Notes under the pieces: model-generated
What the model was told of the DNA's origin: nothing
Databases searched by the model: none
The model's input: the letters and a program-made list of their open reading frames with translations, nothing else
Made by a program: the position numbers and the translations under genes
In this document: positions 8,460 to 17,110 of the stretch, piece by piece
How positions within the stretch are numbered: the first letter of the stretch is position 1
Layout: every line of letters starts with the position of its first letter
Source of the DNA: Methylosinus sp. H3A
Lineage (GTDB): Bacteria; Pseudomonadota; Alphaproteobacteria; Rhizobiales; Beijerinckiaceae
Direction: 5' to 3'
DNA length: 64,000 bases
Assembly: GCF_015709455.1 (NCBI RefSeq)
Contig: NZ_JADNQW010000003.1
Location: 124,001-188,000 of the forward strand

Positions 8460-9836
8460 ATGCTCGACATGATCCTCCTCGAAGGGCACGAAGCGGAGCT
8501 GCGCGCCCTTCTGGCCGCCGCCGATGGCGCCGAGGCATCGGCTTACGTCCTTCTGGGCAAGGCTGACGTCACTGCCGATCCATGGACCCGCAAGGCGCGT
8601 CGGCGCCTTGTCTCCCACAAGGTCGTCCCGGTGCCGGCCGAGGACAGGATCTCGGCCTCCGGCGTTCACGTGACGTGGTCGACGAGGTCGTTCGTCAGGT
8701 TGCTGAAGCAGGCCGAGGAGAGCGGTCTCACGCTCGGCATCGTGCATACGCATCCCGGCAGCCATGCCTTCTTCTCCGATCAGGACGATCGCAACGAAAC
8801 CGAGCTGCTGCGGATCGTGACGAACCGGTCCGGCGCCGGCCATGGCTTCGCCAGCGTCGTGCTAGGCGGCGATGGCAGCGTCTGCGCTCGCCTGTGGACG
8901 AGTCCGTCAGAGGCGACGCTCTGCGAGCGCATCACGGTCCCGGGCCGCCGCCTGGTCGTCCACGGCATTCAGGCCCCAGCGTACGACGCGATGCTCGATC
9001 GGCAAGCGAGGCTGTTCGGCACGTCGTTCAATCCCATCGTGCGCAGCCTGCGGATCGGGGTGGTCGGCTGCGGCGGCACCGGCAGTCCCACGGCCATGAT
9101 GTTGGCCCGCCTCGGCGTGGGAGGCTTGCTGCTGGTCGATGACGACGTCATTGAGTTGACCAATCTCAACCGCGTCCACGGCTCCCGTCGAAGTGACGCC
9201 GATGGCGGTCGCGCGAAGGTCGATGTCCTGGCGCGGGAGATCCGGGAAGCCGATCTCGGCGTTGATGTCGTCACCTTCAAGGGATGGGTCGGCGATGCGA
9301 GAGCCCGCGATGCCCTGCGCTCCTGCGACGTCGTCTTCGGATGTACCGACGATCACGACGGCCGTCTTTTCCTGAACAGGCTCGCTTACTTCTACGGCAT
9401 CCCCGTCGTTGACATGGGCGTCCGTATCATTCCGGCCAGCAAGGACCGCCCCTATGAGATGGCCGGCCGCGTCACGCTCGTCACTCCTGGCGCGCCTTGT
9501 CTCCTGTGCCGCGGCTTGGTCGACCCGGTGCGGGCGCGCGAGGAGGCGCTCAAGCGCACCGATCCGGACGAGTACGACCGTCGCAAGGCCGAGGCCTACG
9601 TCGCGGGCGGCGGCGATCCTGCGCCTGTCGTGGTCACCTTCACGACGGAGACTGCCTGCATGGCCGTTAACGAGCTCCTTCAGGGTCTGACGGCGTTTCG
9701 AGGGGATGGCGGCATGAAGACGGAACGTCGGCGGCGCTTCGATACGGTCGAGTACCTGCGTCCCCCGGCGCGAGTGCGACCTGTGCGCGAACGACACGAT
9801 CTGGGGGCGAGCCGACGTAGCCCCGTTCCTGCATAG
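8460..9836 (+). CDS. JAMM deubiquitinase-like - ThiF/E1-like adenylyltransferase fusion
   Basis: A 458-aa two-domain protein. The N-terminal half is a JAB/MPN protease: HTHPGSHAFFSDQD gives a perfect JAMM signature (His96, His98, seven residues, Ser106, Asp109), with Glu25 as a candidate fourth residue. From about residue 195 it is a ThiF/E1 domain: GVVGCGGTGSPTAMMLARLG nucleotide loop (GxGGxG at 203-208), LLLVDDDVIELTNLNR, FGCTDDHDGR, and a PCLLC pair that could bind metal or include the reactive Cys. E1 enzymes adenylate the C-terminus of a ubiquitin-like protein; JAMM domains cut ubiquitin-like adducts or precursors. The fusion puts activation and processing in one chain. It starts one base after the upstream gene. 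Confidence 0.88.
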   Translation: MLDMILLEGHEAELRALLAAADGAEASAYVLLGKADVTADPWTRKARRRLVSHKVVPVPAEDRISASGVHVTWSTRSFVRLLKQAEESGLTLGIVHTHPGSHAFFSDQDDRNETELLRIVTNRSGAGHGFASVVLGGDGSVCARLWTSPSEATLCERITVPGRRLVVHGIQAPAYDAMLDRQARLFGTSFNPIVRSLRIGVVGCGGTGSPTAMMLARLGVGGLLLVDDDVIELTNLNRVHGSRRSDADGGRAKVDVLAREIREADLGVDVVTFKGWVGDARARDALRSCDVVFGCTDDHDGRLFLNRLAYFYGIPVVDMGVRIIPASKDRPYEMAGRVTLVTPGAPCLLCRGLVDPVRAREEALKRTDPDEYDRRKAEAYVAGGGDPAPVVVTFTTETACMAVNELLQGLTAFRGDGGMKTERRRRFDTVEYLRPPARVRPVRERHDLGASRRSPVPA

Positions 9837-9851
9837 GATTGGGTAGCCGTC

Positions 9852-10211
9852 ATGAAGCGCCTTATAGCAAAAACCTTCCGCTGGCTCGGCCTGATCGAAT
9901 TCGACCTGTTGTCGCGTAAGTCCGAGACCTATCCCCGCGAGGAGCAGGTGGTTCCTGGCGAACTCGTCTTCGTGGTCGACGCAGGAATCGAGAAATGGGC
10001 ATGCTTCAAATGCCCGGGAGGGTGTGGGACCACCATCCCTCTCTCCCTCAATCCTAAGCGCCGGCCAAGGTGGGCCGTCGCCCTGGACTGGTTTCAGAGA
10101 CCGACCGTAAATCCTTCGGTGCATCAGAAGAACGGTTGTGGTTGCCACTTCTGGATTACGCAGGGACGAATCGATTGGTGTAAGGACGGGAAACCAAACA
10201 CAGGTGCTTGA
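9852..10211 (+). CDS. DUF6527-like metal-binding protein of the ubiquitin-like operon
   Basis: A 119-aa protein with Cys and His arranged as a likely metal site: WACFKCPGGCGTTIPLSL in the middle, then NGCGCHFWI and IDWC near the C-terminus. This pattern matches the small DUF6527 family, which I know as a regular neighbour of bacterial multiubiquitin/E1/JAB genes. Its role is not established; a structural zinc or iron site is likely. It starts 15 bases after the JAMM-E1 stop and is the last gene of the operon. Confidence 0.65.
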   Translation: MKRLIAKTFRWLGLIEFDLLSRKSETYPREEQVVPGELVFVVDAGIEKWACFKCPGGCGTTIPLSLNPKRRPRWAVALDWFQRPTVNPSVHQKNGCGCHFWITQGRIDWCKDGKPNTGA

Positions 10212-10360
10212 GCATGACCTCCTCCTCGAACATCTTCTGGTTGCGGACTTCATTGGCAAGCTCGACAAAGGCGCTGACAGTGCGGAACATCCGATTTCGG
10301 GCAGTCGCTCAATGTCCGATCATGGCGCACCTCGCCGTTCGTGAACGTGAAAAAATGACC

Positions 10361-10380
10361 GATTGTGTTGAAAAACTCGG
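10361..10380. repeat. IS-end-like 20-bp repeat, copy 1
   Basis: GATTGTGTTGAAAAACTCGG occurs here and, identically and in the same orientation, at 17030-17049, where it precedes a broken IS1182-like transposase gene. Such GTTGAAAAACTC sequences are typical of ends of that IS group. No transposase is seen next to this copy, so it is probably a leftover or solo end. The rest of the 10212-10791 interval has no convincing gene. Confidence 0.6.
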
Positions 10381-10431
10381 GAAAATGGCACTCGTCAAAT
10401 CCGGTGCAAAGCACTTTTCAGGCGAGCATCG

Positions 10432-10701
10432 TCAGTGAATGCCATCGTGCGGGATCAGCCGAAGCCCAGCATTCATTTGACGCGTTGGCAGGTAGACCCC
10501 CGGCTCGTTTTCCGATTGGCGCATCACCGGCTTCGAGAAATTTCGACCGGCCTTCCAAAAGACTTTTTCAACAGTATCGACCCAAAGCGGCCGCTCGTCT
10601 ACCTCAACCGCGATGCACAACTTGGGTGGAAAGCCGTCTTCACTCCAACCGCCGACGATGACATCGATGCGCCAATTGCAACCTGGATGTCTATCGACCA
10701 T
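10432..10701 (-). CDS. Possible small hypothetical protein (uncertain)
   Basis: An 89-codon leftward frame starts with ATG at 10701 and contains NWRIDVIVGGWSEDG and LCIAVEVDERPLWVDTVEKV, which read like real protein. The overlapping rightward frame that leads into the metallophosphoesterase gene also lacks stops here, so the strand cannot be decided by eye. I recognise no family. It lies just right of the IS-end-like repeat and may be a remnant of the former element's cargo. Confidence 0.25.
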   Translation of the reverse strand: MVDRHPGCNWRIDVIVGGWSEDGFPPKLCIAVEVDERPLWVDTVEKVFWKAGRNFSKPVMRQSENEPGVYLPTRQMNAGLRLIPHDGIH

Positions 10702-10791
10702 TGCGTTGGACGCCTTCCGTCTAATATCCTCAGGCTTTGGCTTGCTGGAGATTCGGGTTCTCCTGCAGGTTTGTTATTGTTTTTACAGATG

Positions 10792-12090
10792 GAGGCGCTC
10801 TTGGCGTTCCGGTTTGTTCATAGCGCAGACATCCATCTGGACTCGCCGCTCAGGTCGCTGGCTCTTCTCAATCCGGAGTTGGGGGGCCTGATCGGCGGGG
10901 CGACCCGACAAGCCTTTAAGAACGTCGTCGATCTGTGCATTGAGGAGAGAGTGGACGCTCTCATCCTCGCCGGCGACCTTTATGATGGCGATCAGACGTC
11001 TATGAAGACGGCTCGCTTCTTTGCCAGCCAACTCGATCGCCTGGATAAGTCGGGTATCAAGGCGTTCGTCGTCCGTGGCAATCACGACGCAGAATCAAAA
11101 ATCTCGGCCGAGTTGACCTATCCGGAAAGTGCCAAGCTTTTCAGGGGATGGGCTGACTACGTTGAGTTGCTTGGTGTTTGCGGGGGAAGGAATGTTGCCA
11201 TCCACGGCATCAGTTTCGCCAAGCCTCATGCACCGGAAAGCTTGCTGCCGAAATTCAAGCCGCCGGTCTCGGGGGCGATCAACATAGGAATCATGCACAC
11301 GAGCCTGACGGGAAGCGATGGGCACAATGTCTATGCGCCGTGTAAGCTGACGGAACTGCAGGATTTTGGCTACCGCTACTGGGCTCTAGGTCATCTTCAT
11401 AAGAGAAGCATTTTTAAGGGCGATTGCACGATCGTCATGCCTGGCAATCCTCAAGGGCGTGATGTCAACGAAGCCGGCTCGAAGTCGGCGACTCTCGTGA
11501 CGGTGGGCGACGACGGCTCGTTTACGGTTGAAGAGCGCCCGACCAGTGTCGCGGAATTCGTCCGCATTCCGGTTTCAGTCGCGGGATGCGAGGACTGGAG
11601 ATCGGTCGTTGATACGGTCCGCAAGGGACTCGAAGCGGCGCGTTCGGAGGCTGTCTCTGATTACCTTGTCGGTCGCGTCCTTTTGTCCGGCGTGACTCCG
11701 ACGGCGTTCGAACTCTTCGCTAAAGCCGATCTTCTGAAAGAGGAGATCGACCATCAGGCGGGGCTTTTGGGCAAGACGTGGGTTGAAAAGATCGAGATCG
11801 CGTGTGCGTCTGGAGCAGCGCCATCGTCGGAGGATTCAGCGTCCACGATCGCTGAACTCGAAGCGATCATGAACGAAAACGTGATGGGGACGGACTCGTT
11901 CATGCTGGAGCTTCAGGGACTTGCCGACGAGTTGAAGAAGGGACTGAAAAACACCCCTCGTGAATCCTACGGGATTTTCGCGCCTTCCGACGAGGAGGTT
12001 TTCAAATCGCGTCTGAGCGAACTCGCCCGAGACGGCGCCCGGGAGGTGGTGGCTCGCTTGCGGATCGAATCTTCGAAGGAATCTCTTTGA
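10792..12090 (+). CDS. SbcD/Mre11/YhaO-like metallophosphoesterase (DNA exonuclease subunit)
   Basis: A protein of about 432 aa with the Mre11/SbcD motif series: VHSADIHLDSPL (D-x-H), ILAGDLYDGDQ (GDxxD), VVRGNHDAES (GNHD), a GIMHTSL His and LGHLHKRS (GHxH). These residues bind two metals for nuclease action. I chose ATG 10792 because the family begins with '(F/L)(V/I)H(S/T)ADxHL'; the frame is open further upstream but has no family resemblance there. The length fits YhaO/SbcD. Its TGA overlaps the ATG of the next gene (TGATG), which ties it to the large coiled-coil ATPase as a two-subunit machine. Such pairs act in end processing and also occur in phage-defence loci. Confidence 0.85.
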   Translation, partial: EALLAFRFVHSADIHLDSPLRSLALLNPELGGLIGGATRQAFKNVVDLCIEERVDALILAGDLYDGDQTSMKTARFFASQLDRLDKSGIKAFVVRGNHDAESKISAELTYPESAKLFRGWADYVELLGVCGGRNVAIHGISFAKPHAPESLLPKFKPPVSGAINIGIMHTSLTGSDGHNVYAPCKLTELQDFGYRYWALGHLHKRSIFKGDCTIVMPGNPQGRDVNEAGSKSATLVTVGDDGSFTVEERPTSVAEFVRIPVSVAGCEDWRSVVDTVRKGLEAARSEAVSDYLVGRVLLSGVTPTAFELFAKADLLKEEIDHQAGLLGKTWVEKIEIACASGAAPSSEDSASTIAELEAIMNENVMGTDSFMLELQGLADELKKGLKNTPRESYGIFAPSDEEVFKSRLSELARDGAREVVARLRIESSKESL

Positions 12091-15000
12091 TGCGCCTTCG
12101 TCGTCTCAACCTCGCGCGCTACGGAAAATTCACTGATTTTCCTTTTGATTTCGGTGCGCTGGAACCAGGAAAACCCGACTTTCACGTCATTTTCGGGCCG
12201 AACGAGGCGGGCAAGTCGACGACCTTATTCGCCATTCTCGACCTGTTGTTTGGGATCGAACATAACACACGCTACGGTCATCTCCATGGGTTCGACAATA
12301 TGGAGATCAGCGCGGAGGTCGAATTCGCCAGCGGCTTGCGAGAATTTCGTCGCCGGAAGAAGCGGTCGAACAGCTTGCTTGACGCTTATGGCAATCCATT
12401 GCCAGAAACCGCCATTTTGGATGAAATGGGCGGTTTGAGCCGGGAAGACTACCGGTTCATGTTCTCTCTCGACGAAGCTATGCTCGCAAAGGGCGGAGAA
12501 GCCATTCTGGCGAACAAGGGCGATCTGGGGCAATTGCTGTTTTCAGCTAGCGCCGGCCTTGCCGACCTCAGCCAGAATCTCAATGCGATGCGAGGTGTGA
12601 CCGAAGCCTTCTTTAAGGAGGGTGGCCGCAAGCATGAACTTGCAAGCCTCAAGGACTCTTTGAAGGATCTCGCTGAGAAGAGGGAAGAGTGCGACACGCA
12701 GGCCACGGTCTATGCGAAACTCGTGGCCGAAAGCAAATGCGCCGAGGAGAATTACAGAAAAGCGCTCGAAGACCGCACACAGGCGCAACGCGACAAGGAA
12801 GCGATCGAAGCGATCGAAATTGCACTCCCGCGCATCGTGAAGTTCGAGGAGTTGAGCCAGAAGATCGCCGAACTCGGCGAACTGCCGGATGCAGCGCCGG
12901 AATTAAAGGATACCGCCTCGAAGCTGCGCGACGAGGCGATCCGTCTGGAGACGGAGCTCGCGGGCGCTGTCGCTCGCGTCGCCGATCTCGAACGTGAGAT
13001 CGAGGCGATCGTCGCCGACGAGACAATTCTGAAGGAAGGCGAGACCTTCGCGAAGCTCGACAAACCGCGCTCCAGGAGCTTGACGGCCCTGGAGGACTTG
13101 CCAAATCGCAAACTTGAAAAAGATCGACTCAGCGCGAAGATCAAGACGGCGCTGCGCGATATCGGCCGGGATGAGAATGACGATGCCCGCGAGCTTCTGC
13201 TCGACGCCAGAACAAAAGTGCGGCTCACGGAGCTCGGCGGCGCATGGGGCGCTTTGGACACCGCGCAGAAGACGGCGAAGCGCGAGCAAGCGCAGGCGGT
13301 CGAAAAGGAGCACAAGGCCCGCGAAAGGAGAACCTCGGCCAGGGTCGTCGACAGCGGGAATGGCTTGCGCCTACTCTCTGGCGTCGTTCACGACGTTCGC
13401 GAAGGTGGTTTCGATACCAAGGTCTCGGAGGCGCGCAAGAAGGCGCATAAGTTGAAGTCTGAACTCGCCGGCGCGATGGCGCCGCTCGGTCCCTGGTCAG
13501 GCTGTGCGGAAGATCTGCGTTCGCTTCGGGTTCCCGGCCCGACGGCTATCGCGCAATGGGCGTCGGATGTCTCGACCGCTGAAAAGGCGTCAAAAGATAC
13601 CGAAAGCGCGGTCCAAACCTTATCGTTCGATATCGAGCGGCTCATTGCGGAGAGAGACTGCGCATCTGCCGGCTTTGGCGTCATGTCCGACAGCGAGGCC
13701 GCTGTAAGGCGCGGCGATCGCGAAAAGGCTTGGGCCGAGCACCGGCGCCGTCTCGACTCCGAAACCGCAGATGCGTTCGAGGAAGCCCTGCGCGCCGACG
13801 ATCTCGTGATATCGGCCCGGATCAATCACGCGAACGAGGTGGCGAAAGTCAATGTCGCCGTGGCGGCCATCATCCTCAAGGAAGCTGAACAAAAGACCGC
13901 GATCGTGGGTCGCGATAAGGCCAAGGGTGAAGAAGCCGCGTTGCGGAAAAAGATCGCCGACGCGATCACGATGATTTCGGAACATTTCCCGGAAAGCATG
14001 GATGTTGCCGCATTCGAGGCTTGGATCGAGCGCTACGAGACAGCAACCCGGGCTTTGAACGCCCTTTTAAACGGCGAAAGCGAGTTGCGTGGCTTCGAAT
14101 TGGACCTGTCCGAGGCTTTGTCGCGCCTTCGCAATGCTCTGGCGCGTGTCGGCGTCGCCTTTGCCGAAGGCGACGATCTGAAGACTCTTCTCCAGCTCGG
14201 GCAAAATGCGCTCGACGCAGAGATGACGCTCAAAGGGCTCGACGAATCTTTGACGACGGCGCAGGAGGATTTGAAGCAGCGCGACAAGGATCTTTCCGAT
14301 GCGCAAAAAGCCGTCGACCAATGGCGCGCCGACTGGAAAGAGGCCTGCGAATCCTGCTGGATCGGGCAAACGCACCCTGACGCCGCGACGACGCTCGTCA
14401 GCGCCATTGTCGAAAAACTGAAGACGCTCGAAGGAGACGTCTCTGCACACAAAGATCTCGATTATCGCATCGAGGCGATGACCAAGGACCTGGAGAATTT
14501 TGAAAAGGAAGTGCGAGAGATCGCCGCGAGGATAGGCGTCGGCGTCGATGGACGCTCGTCTCTCGCGCTGTTTGACGTTCTGAAAGCGCGCATCGAGGTC
14601 GAAGAGACTAAGGCGCGCGACCGCGACGCGAAATCGCAAGATCTCGATCAGGAGCGAGAAAAGGTCAGGAAATTTCACGATTCGAGCGATCAGAACGTGA
14701 CGCGCCAGCACGAGATCTTGTCGCTGCTGGGGGTTGAGACTCTCGACGCAGCCCTTGTTGTTCTCGCCAGGATCGCAACGCGAGCCAACTACCGAGAAAG
14801 TATGGCGTTCGAGGAGAAGGAAGTTCTCGGTCGACTGAAGGTCGACTCCATGGTGGAAGCGTCGGTCAAGGCGCGGGAAAGCGACTTGGCGGAAATGGCT
14901 AGCCTCAGGATAGACGCTCAAAACCGTTTCGATGAAGCCGACGGCCGAATGAGAACGTCTTTCGCTCAGAAGGCGAAACTTGACAGCGTAATCGAAACTG

Positions 15001-15563
15001 TCGGCGGGGATGACGCTGTTGCGCGAATCGAGGAGCAGCGTCGGACGATCTGCCTCGAGATCGAAGACAAGTCGCTACGCTGGTTCCGGCTGCGCGCCGG
15101 CGTGGTGGCCGCTGAGCGCGCATTGCGCATTTATCGCGACAAGCATCGCAGTTCGATGCTCGCCAGCGCGTCGGCCGCCTTCTCGACGATCAGTCGTGGG
15201 ATGTATGAGGGTTTATCGACGATTGTCGACGGGGCGAAAGAGCAACTCGTGGGCGTCGTCGCCGATACGAAGGGAACGCGAAATTCAGAGGAAATGTCCA
15301 CGGGAACGCGATTTCAGCTCTTCCTAGCGCTTCGTGTCGCAGGCTATCTGGAGTTTGCTAGGACGCGTCAATCCGGCGCGCTTGTTCCGTTCGTCGCGGA
15401 CGATATCCTGGAGACTTTCGACGACGGACGTTCCGAGGAGGCGTTCCGTCTCCTGTTGCAAATGGCCCAATTCGGACAGGTTATTTACCTAACCCATCAT
15501 GAGCATCTTTGCGCGATAGCCCAAGCGGTATGTCCTGATGTGAGGCTACACCGGTTCGACTAA
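12090..15563 (+). CDS. SbcC/Rad50/YhaN-like coiled-coil ATPase
   Basis: A protein of about 1157 aa. The N-terminus has GKFTDFPFDF followed by IFGPNEAGKSTTLFAILDLL (Walker A of the YhaN/AAA_27 type). The centre is a long heptad-rich coiled coil full of Glu, Lys, Asp and Ala. The C-terminus has TGTRFQLFLALRVAGYLEF (signature motif), VPFVADDILETFDDGR (Walker B and D-loop) and a final VIYLTHHEH His switch. I see no CxxC zinc hook in the middle, which fits YhaN better than SbcC. It partners the upstream phosphoesterase through a TGATG overlap. Location between an IS-end-like repeat and a broken resolvase suggests acquisition as a cargo pair. Confidence 0.85.
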   Translation: MRLRRLNLARYGKFTDFPFDFGALEPGKPDFHVIFGPNEAGKSTTLFAILDLLFGIEHNTRYGHLHGFDNMEISAEVEFASGLREFRRRKKRSNSLLDAYGNPLPETAILDEMGGLSREDYRFMFSLDEAMLAKGGEAILANKGDLGQLLFSASAGLADLSQNLNAMRGVTEAFFKEGGRKHELASLKDSLKDLAEKREECDTQATVYAKLVAESKCAEENYRKALEDRTQAQRDKEAIEAIEIALPRIVKFEELSQKIAELGELPDAAPELKDTASKLRDEAIRLETELAGAVARVADLEREIEAIVADETILKEGETFAKLDKPRSRSLTALEDLPNRKLEKDRLSAKIKTALRDIGRDENDDARELLLDARTKVRLTELGGAWGALDTAQKTAKREQAQAVEKEHKARERRTSARVVDSGNGLRLLSGVVHDVREGGFDTKVSEARKKAHKLKSELAGAMAPLGPWSGCAEDLRSLRVPGPTAIAQWASDVSTAEKASKDTESAVQTLSFDIERLIAERDCASAGFGVMSDSEAAVRRGDREKAWAEHRRRLDSETADAFEEALRADDLVISARINHANEVAKVNVAVAAIILKEAEQKTAIVGRDKAKGEEAALRKKIADAITMISEHFPESMDVAAFEAWIERYETATRALNALLNGESELRGFELDLSEALSRLRNALARVGVAFAEGDDLKTLLQLGQNALDAEMTLKGLDESLTTAQEDLKQRDKDLSDAQKAVDQWRADWKEACESCWIGQTHPDAATTLVSAIVEKLKTLEGDVSAHKDLDYRIEAMTKDLENFEKEVREIAARIGVGVDGRSSLALFDVLKARIEVEETKARDRDAKSQDLDQEREKVRKFHDSSDQNVTRQHEILSLLGVETLDAALVVLARIATRANYRESMAFEEKEVLGRLKVDSMVEASVKARESDLAEMASLRIDAQNRFDEADGRMRTSFAQKAKLDSVIETVGGDDAVARIEEQRRTICLEIEDKSLRWFRLRAGVVAAERALRIYRDKHRSSMLASASAAFSTISRGMYEGLSTIVDGAKEQLVGVVADTKGTRNSEEMSTGTRFQLFLALRVAGYLEFARTRQSGALVPFVADDILETFDDGRSEEAFRLLLQMAQFGQVIYLTHHEHLCAIAQAVCPDVRLHRFD

Positions 15564-15619
15564 CTGTTTTTCGCGGCTCCGGATGGGAGATTAATGATGA
15601 ACTGAATGTTCATCGCGGA

Positions 15620-15880
15620 GTGACAAGCTACATTCATATGGTCAAAACCGCGGAAAACCTGAAGGGCAGGGGAACAGGCCTCGTCTCTTTGACGGATGTT
15701 CGACACCTCGTCGTCGGGCGGGATGCTGGTTTTCGCACGCTTGCCACAATCGCCGAATTCGAGCGAGCCTTGATCCGCGAACGCACGGCAGCTGGACTCG
15801 CCGAGGCGAAGCACAAAGGCAAGATGGGCGGTCGGCCCAGTCGCCTGACGGAAAAGGACGTGACGGCGGCAAAGGTGTAA
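15620..15880 (+). pseudogene. Serine recombinase (Tn3-type resolvase) C-terminal remnant
   Basis: The frame includes ATIAEFERALIRERTAAGL and KMGGRPSRLTEKDVTAAKV, which are the E-helix and the start of the DNA-binding region of Tn3-family resolvases/invertases. The catalytic N-terminus is missing. In the middle the frame reads nonsense, while the next frame gives FDTSSSGGMLVFARL, the expected resolvase sequence, so two small deletions moved the frame out and back. The gene stops before the HTH is complete. It is a decayed fragment marking an old transposon or integron boundary. Confidence 0.8.
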
Positions 15881-16034
15881 TCGGATTCCGATCATGACCC
15901 CTTTCAGGGTCTCTCTTGGCAGCAAATATCAATCACTTACGTGCGTGACCCCTCGCCGATCGGCTTCGTGACCCCATGCCGATTTACGTGCTGATAACTC
16001 GCTGTGGTCAAATGCGCACCCGCTGGGACTAACA

Positions 16035-16943
16035 ATGGCCAGAATAGATAGCACGATCTCAGAGAGAACTGGCGTCAACGCTGTGGAGGCGATTTTTCTC
16101 AGGAGGCTAAAATGGCTCTTTCGGGAGCAACCGGTTTCGGATTTCGGGATCGACGCTCAAGCCGAGGTAACGGTTGACGGTGAACCGACAGGTAAACTGA
16201 TCGCGCTTCAGATCAAAAGTGGCCAATCTTTTTTTTCGCGCAAATGCCCCGAAGGTTTCATCTATCGTGGTGAAATGAGGCATCTGGATTACTGGGAGAA
16301 CCATTCGCTTCCCGTATTCCTCATTCTGCACAACCCTGATGATGGCACGACCCTGTGGCAGAAGATCGACCGCCGAATCTGCAAGCTTTCAAAACGCGGC
16401 TGGAGTGTTCTTGTTCCGAACGAAAACGTTCTGGACGAGAAGGCCCAATACCACCTTGCTCATGGTCTGGTGAATGACGACGAGTCCAAACGGCGTTTCG
16501 CCTTCAGCGTCGATGCATCGTTCATGGAGCGGTTCAAGGATGAGACCGTTACGATGATCTGGGAGGACTGGATCAACAAGGGGCTCGGCTTGCGCAATCC
16601 CACATTCAAGTTTCCTAATGGCGAGACCATGCGGTTCGAAAGCTGGTATCCAACCCACGATGTTTTTGAGGCGATGAGCTGCATCTATCCGTGGCTACAG
16701 TACGAGTACGCGGAAGAGATATCGGAAGAATCCGGGGAGGTTGAATTCCACGTTCTCGACGTTGAGCTTCGGCCAGCTGCAAAGGGATTTTTGGAGGCCG
16801 AAGCGTTCTTTCGCGAAGGAATAAACGAGAGTCCGCCCGAGCCGCTGGGGCGTGAAGACGACGACTTTGATGACGCCTGGTCGCAAGGGGAATACAGTGA
16901 ACTGGCTGAGACGCTTTGGAACGATAAGGACGACCCAATCTGA
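16035..16943 (+). CDS. DUF4365 protein, PD-(D/E)XK nuclease-like
   Basis: A 302-aa protein. The N-terminal half matches DUF4365: ISERTGVNAVEAIF, then DFGIDAQAEV and KLIALQIKSGQSFF. The Asp40 ... Gln59-x-Lys61 arrangement is a PD-(D/E)XK nuclease core in the (D)...(Q/E)xK form. This is followed by YRGEMRHLDYWENHSLPVFLIL, typical of the domain. The C-terminal half is acidic and unfamiliar. DUF4365 is common in defence islands, alone or fused; a DNA-cleaving or damaged-DNA role is inferred. Its codon use is less GC-rich than neighbours, pointing to separate acquisition. It appears to stand alone between two broken recombination genes. Confidence 0.75.
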   Translation: MARIDSTISERTGVNAVEAIFLRRLKWLFREQPVSDFGIDAQAEVTVDGEPTGKLIALQIKSGQSFFSRKCPEGFIYRGEMRHLDYWENHSLPVFLILHNPDDGTTLWQKIDRRICKLSKRGWSVLVPNENVLDEKAQYHLAHGLVNDDESKRRFAFSVDASFMERFKDETVTMIWEDWINKGLGLRNPTFKFPNGETMRFESWYPTHDVFEAMSCIYPWLQYEYAEEISEESGEVEFHVLDVELRPAAKGFLEAEAFFREGINESPPEPLGREDDDFDDAWSQGEYSELAETLWNDKDDPI

Positions 16944-17029
16944 CACTCAATATTCCGGTGAGTTCCATTCAATTCTGCAGCACCCTAATGAATCGGGTCT
17001 ACCCTTATTTCGAATGTCCGCAAATGGCG

Positions 17030-17049
17030 GATTGTGTTGAAAAACTCGG
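17030..17049. repeat. IS-end-like 20-bp repeat, copy 2 (left end of IS1182-like remnant)
   Basis: GATTGTGTTGAAAAACTCGG, identical to 10361-10380, lies 60 bases before the transposase-like start at 17111. It is therefore most likely the left terminal inverted repeat of the broken IS1182-like element that follows. No matching right end was found before the IS3 element. Confidence 0.65.
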
Positions 17050-17110
17050 CCATTGCCGGGCGCCGAGGCTCGTGATTCACTTTCCTCGCCGATTTGCGGG
17101 GGACGTGGCG

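Noticed and set aside
10156..10290. A 45-codon leftward frame (MFRTVSAFVELANEVRNQKM...) overlapping the end of the DUF6527 gene
   Set aside because: It reads somewhat like protein, but it overlaps a well-supported gene, has no clear ribosome site and matches nothing I know.
10435..10791. N-terminal extension of the metallophosphoesterase frame
   Set aside because: The frame is open but does not resemble the family, and the family's usual start (FVHSADIHL) lies right after ATG 10792.
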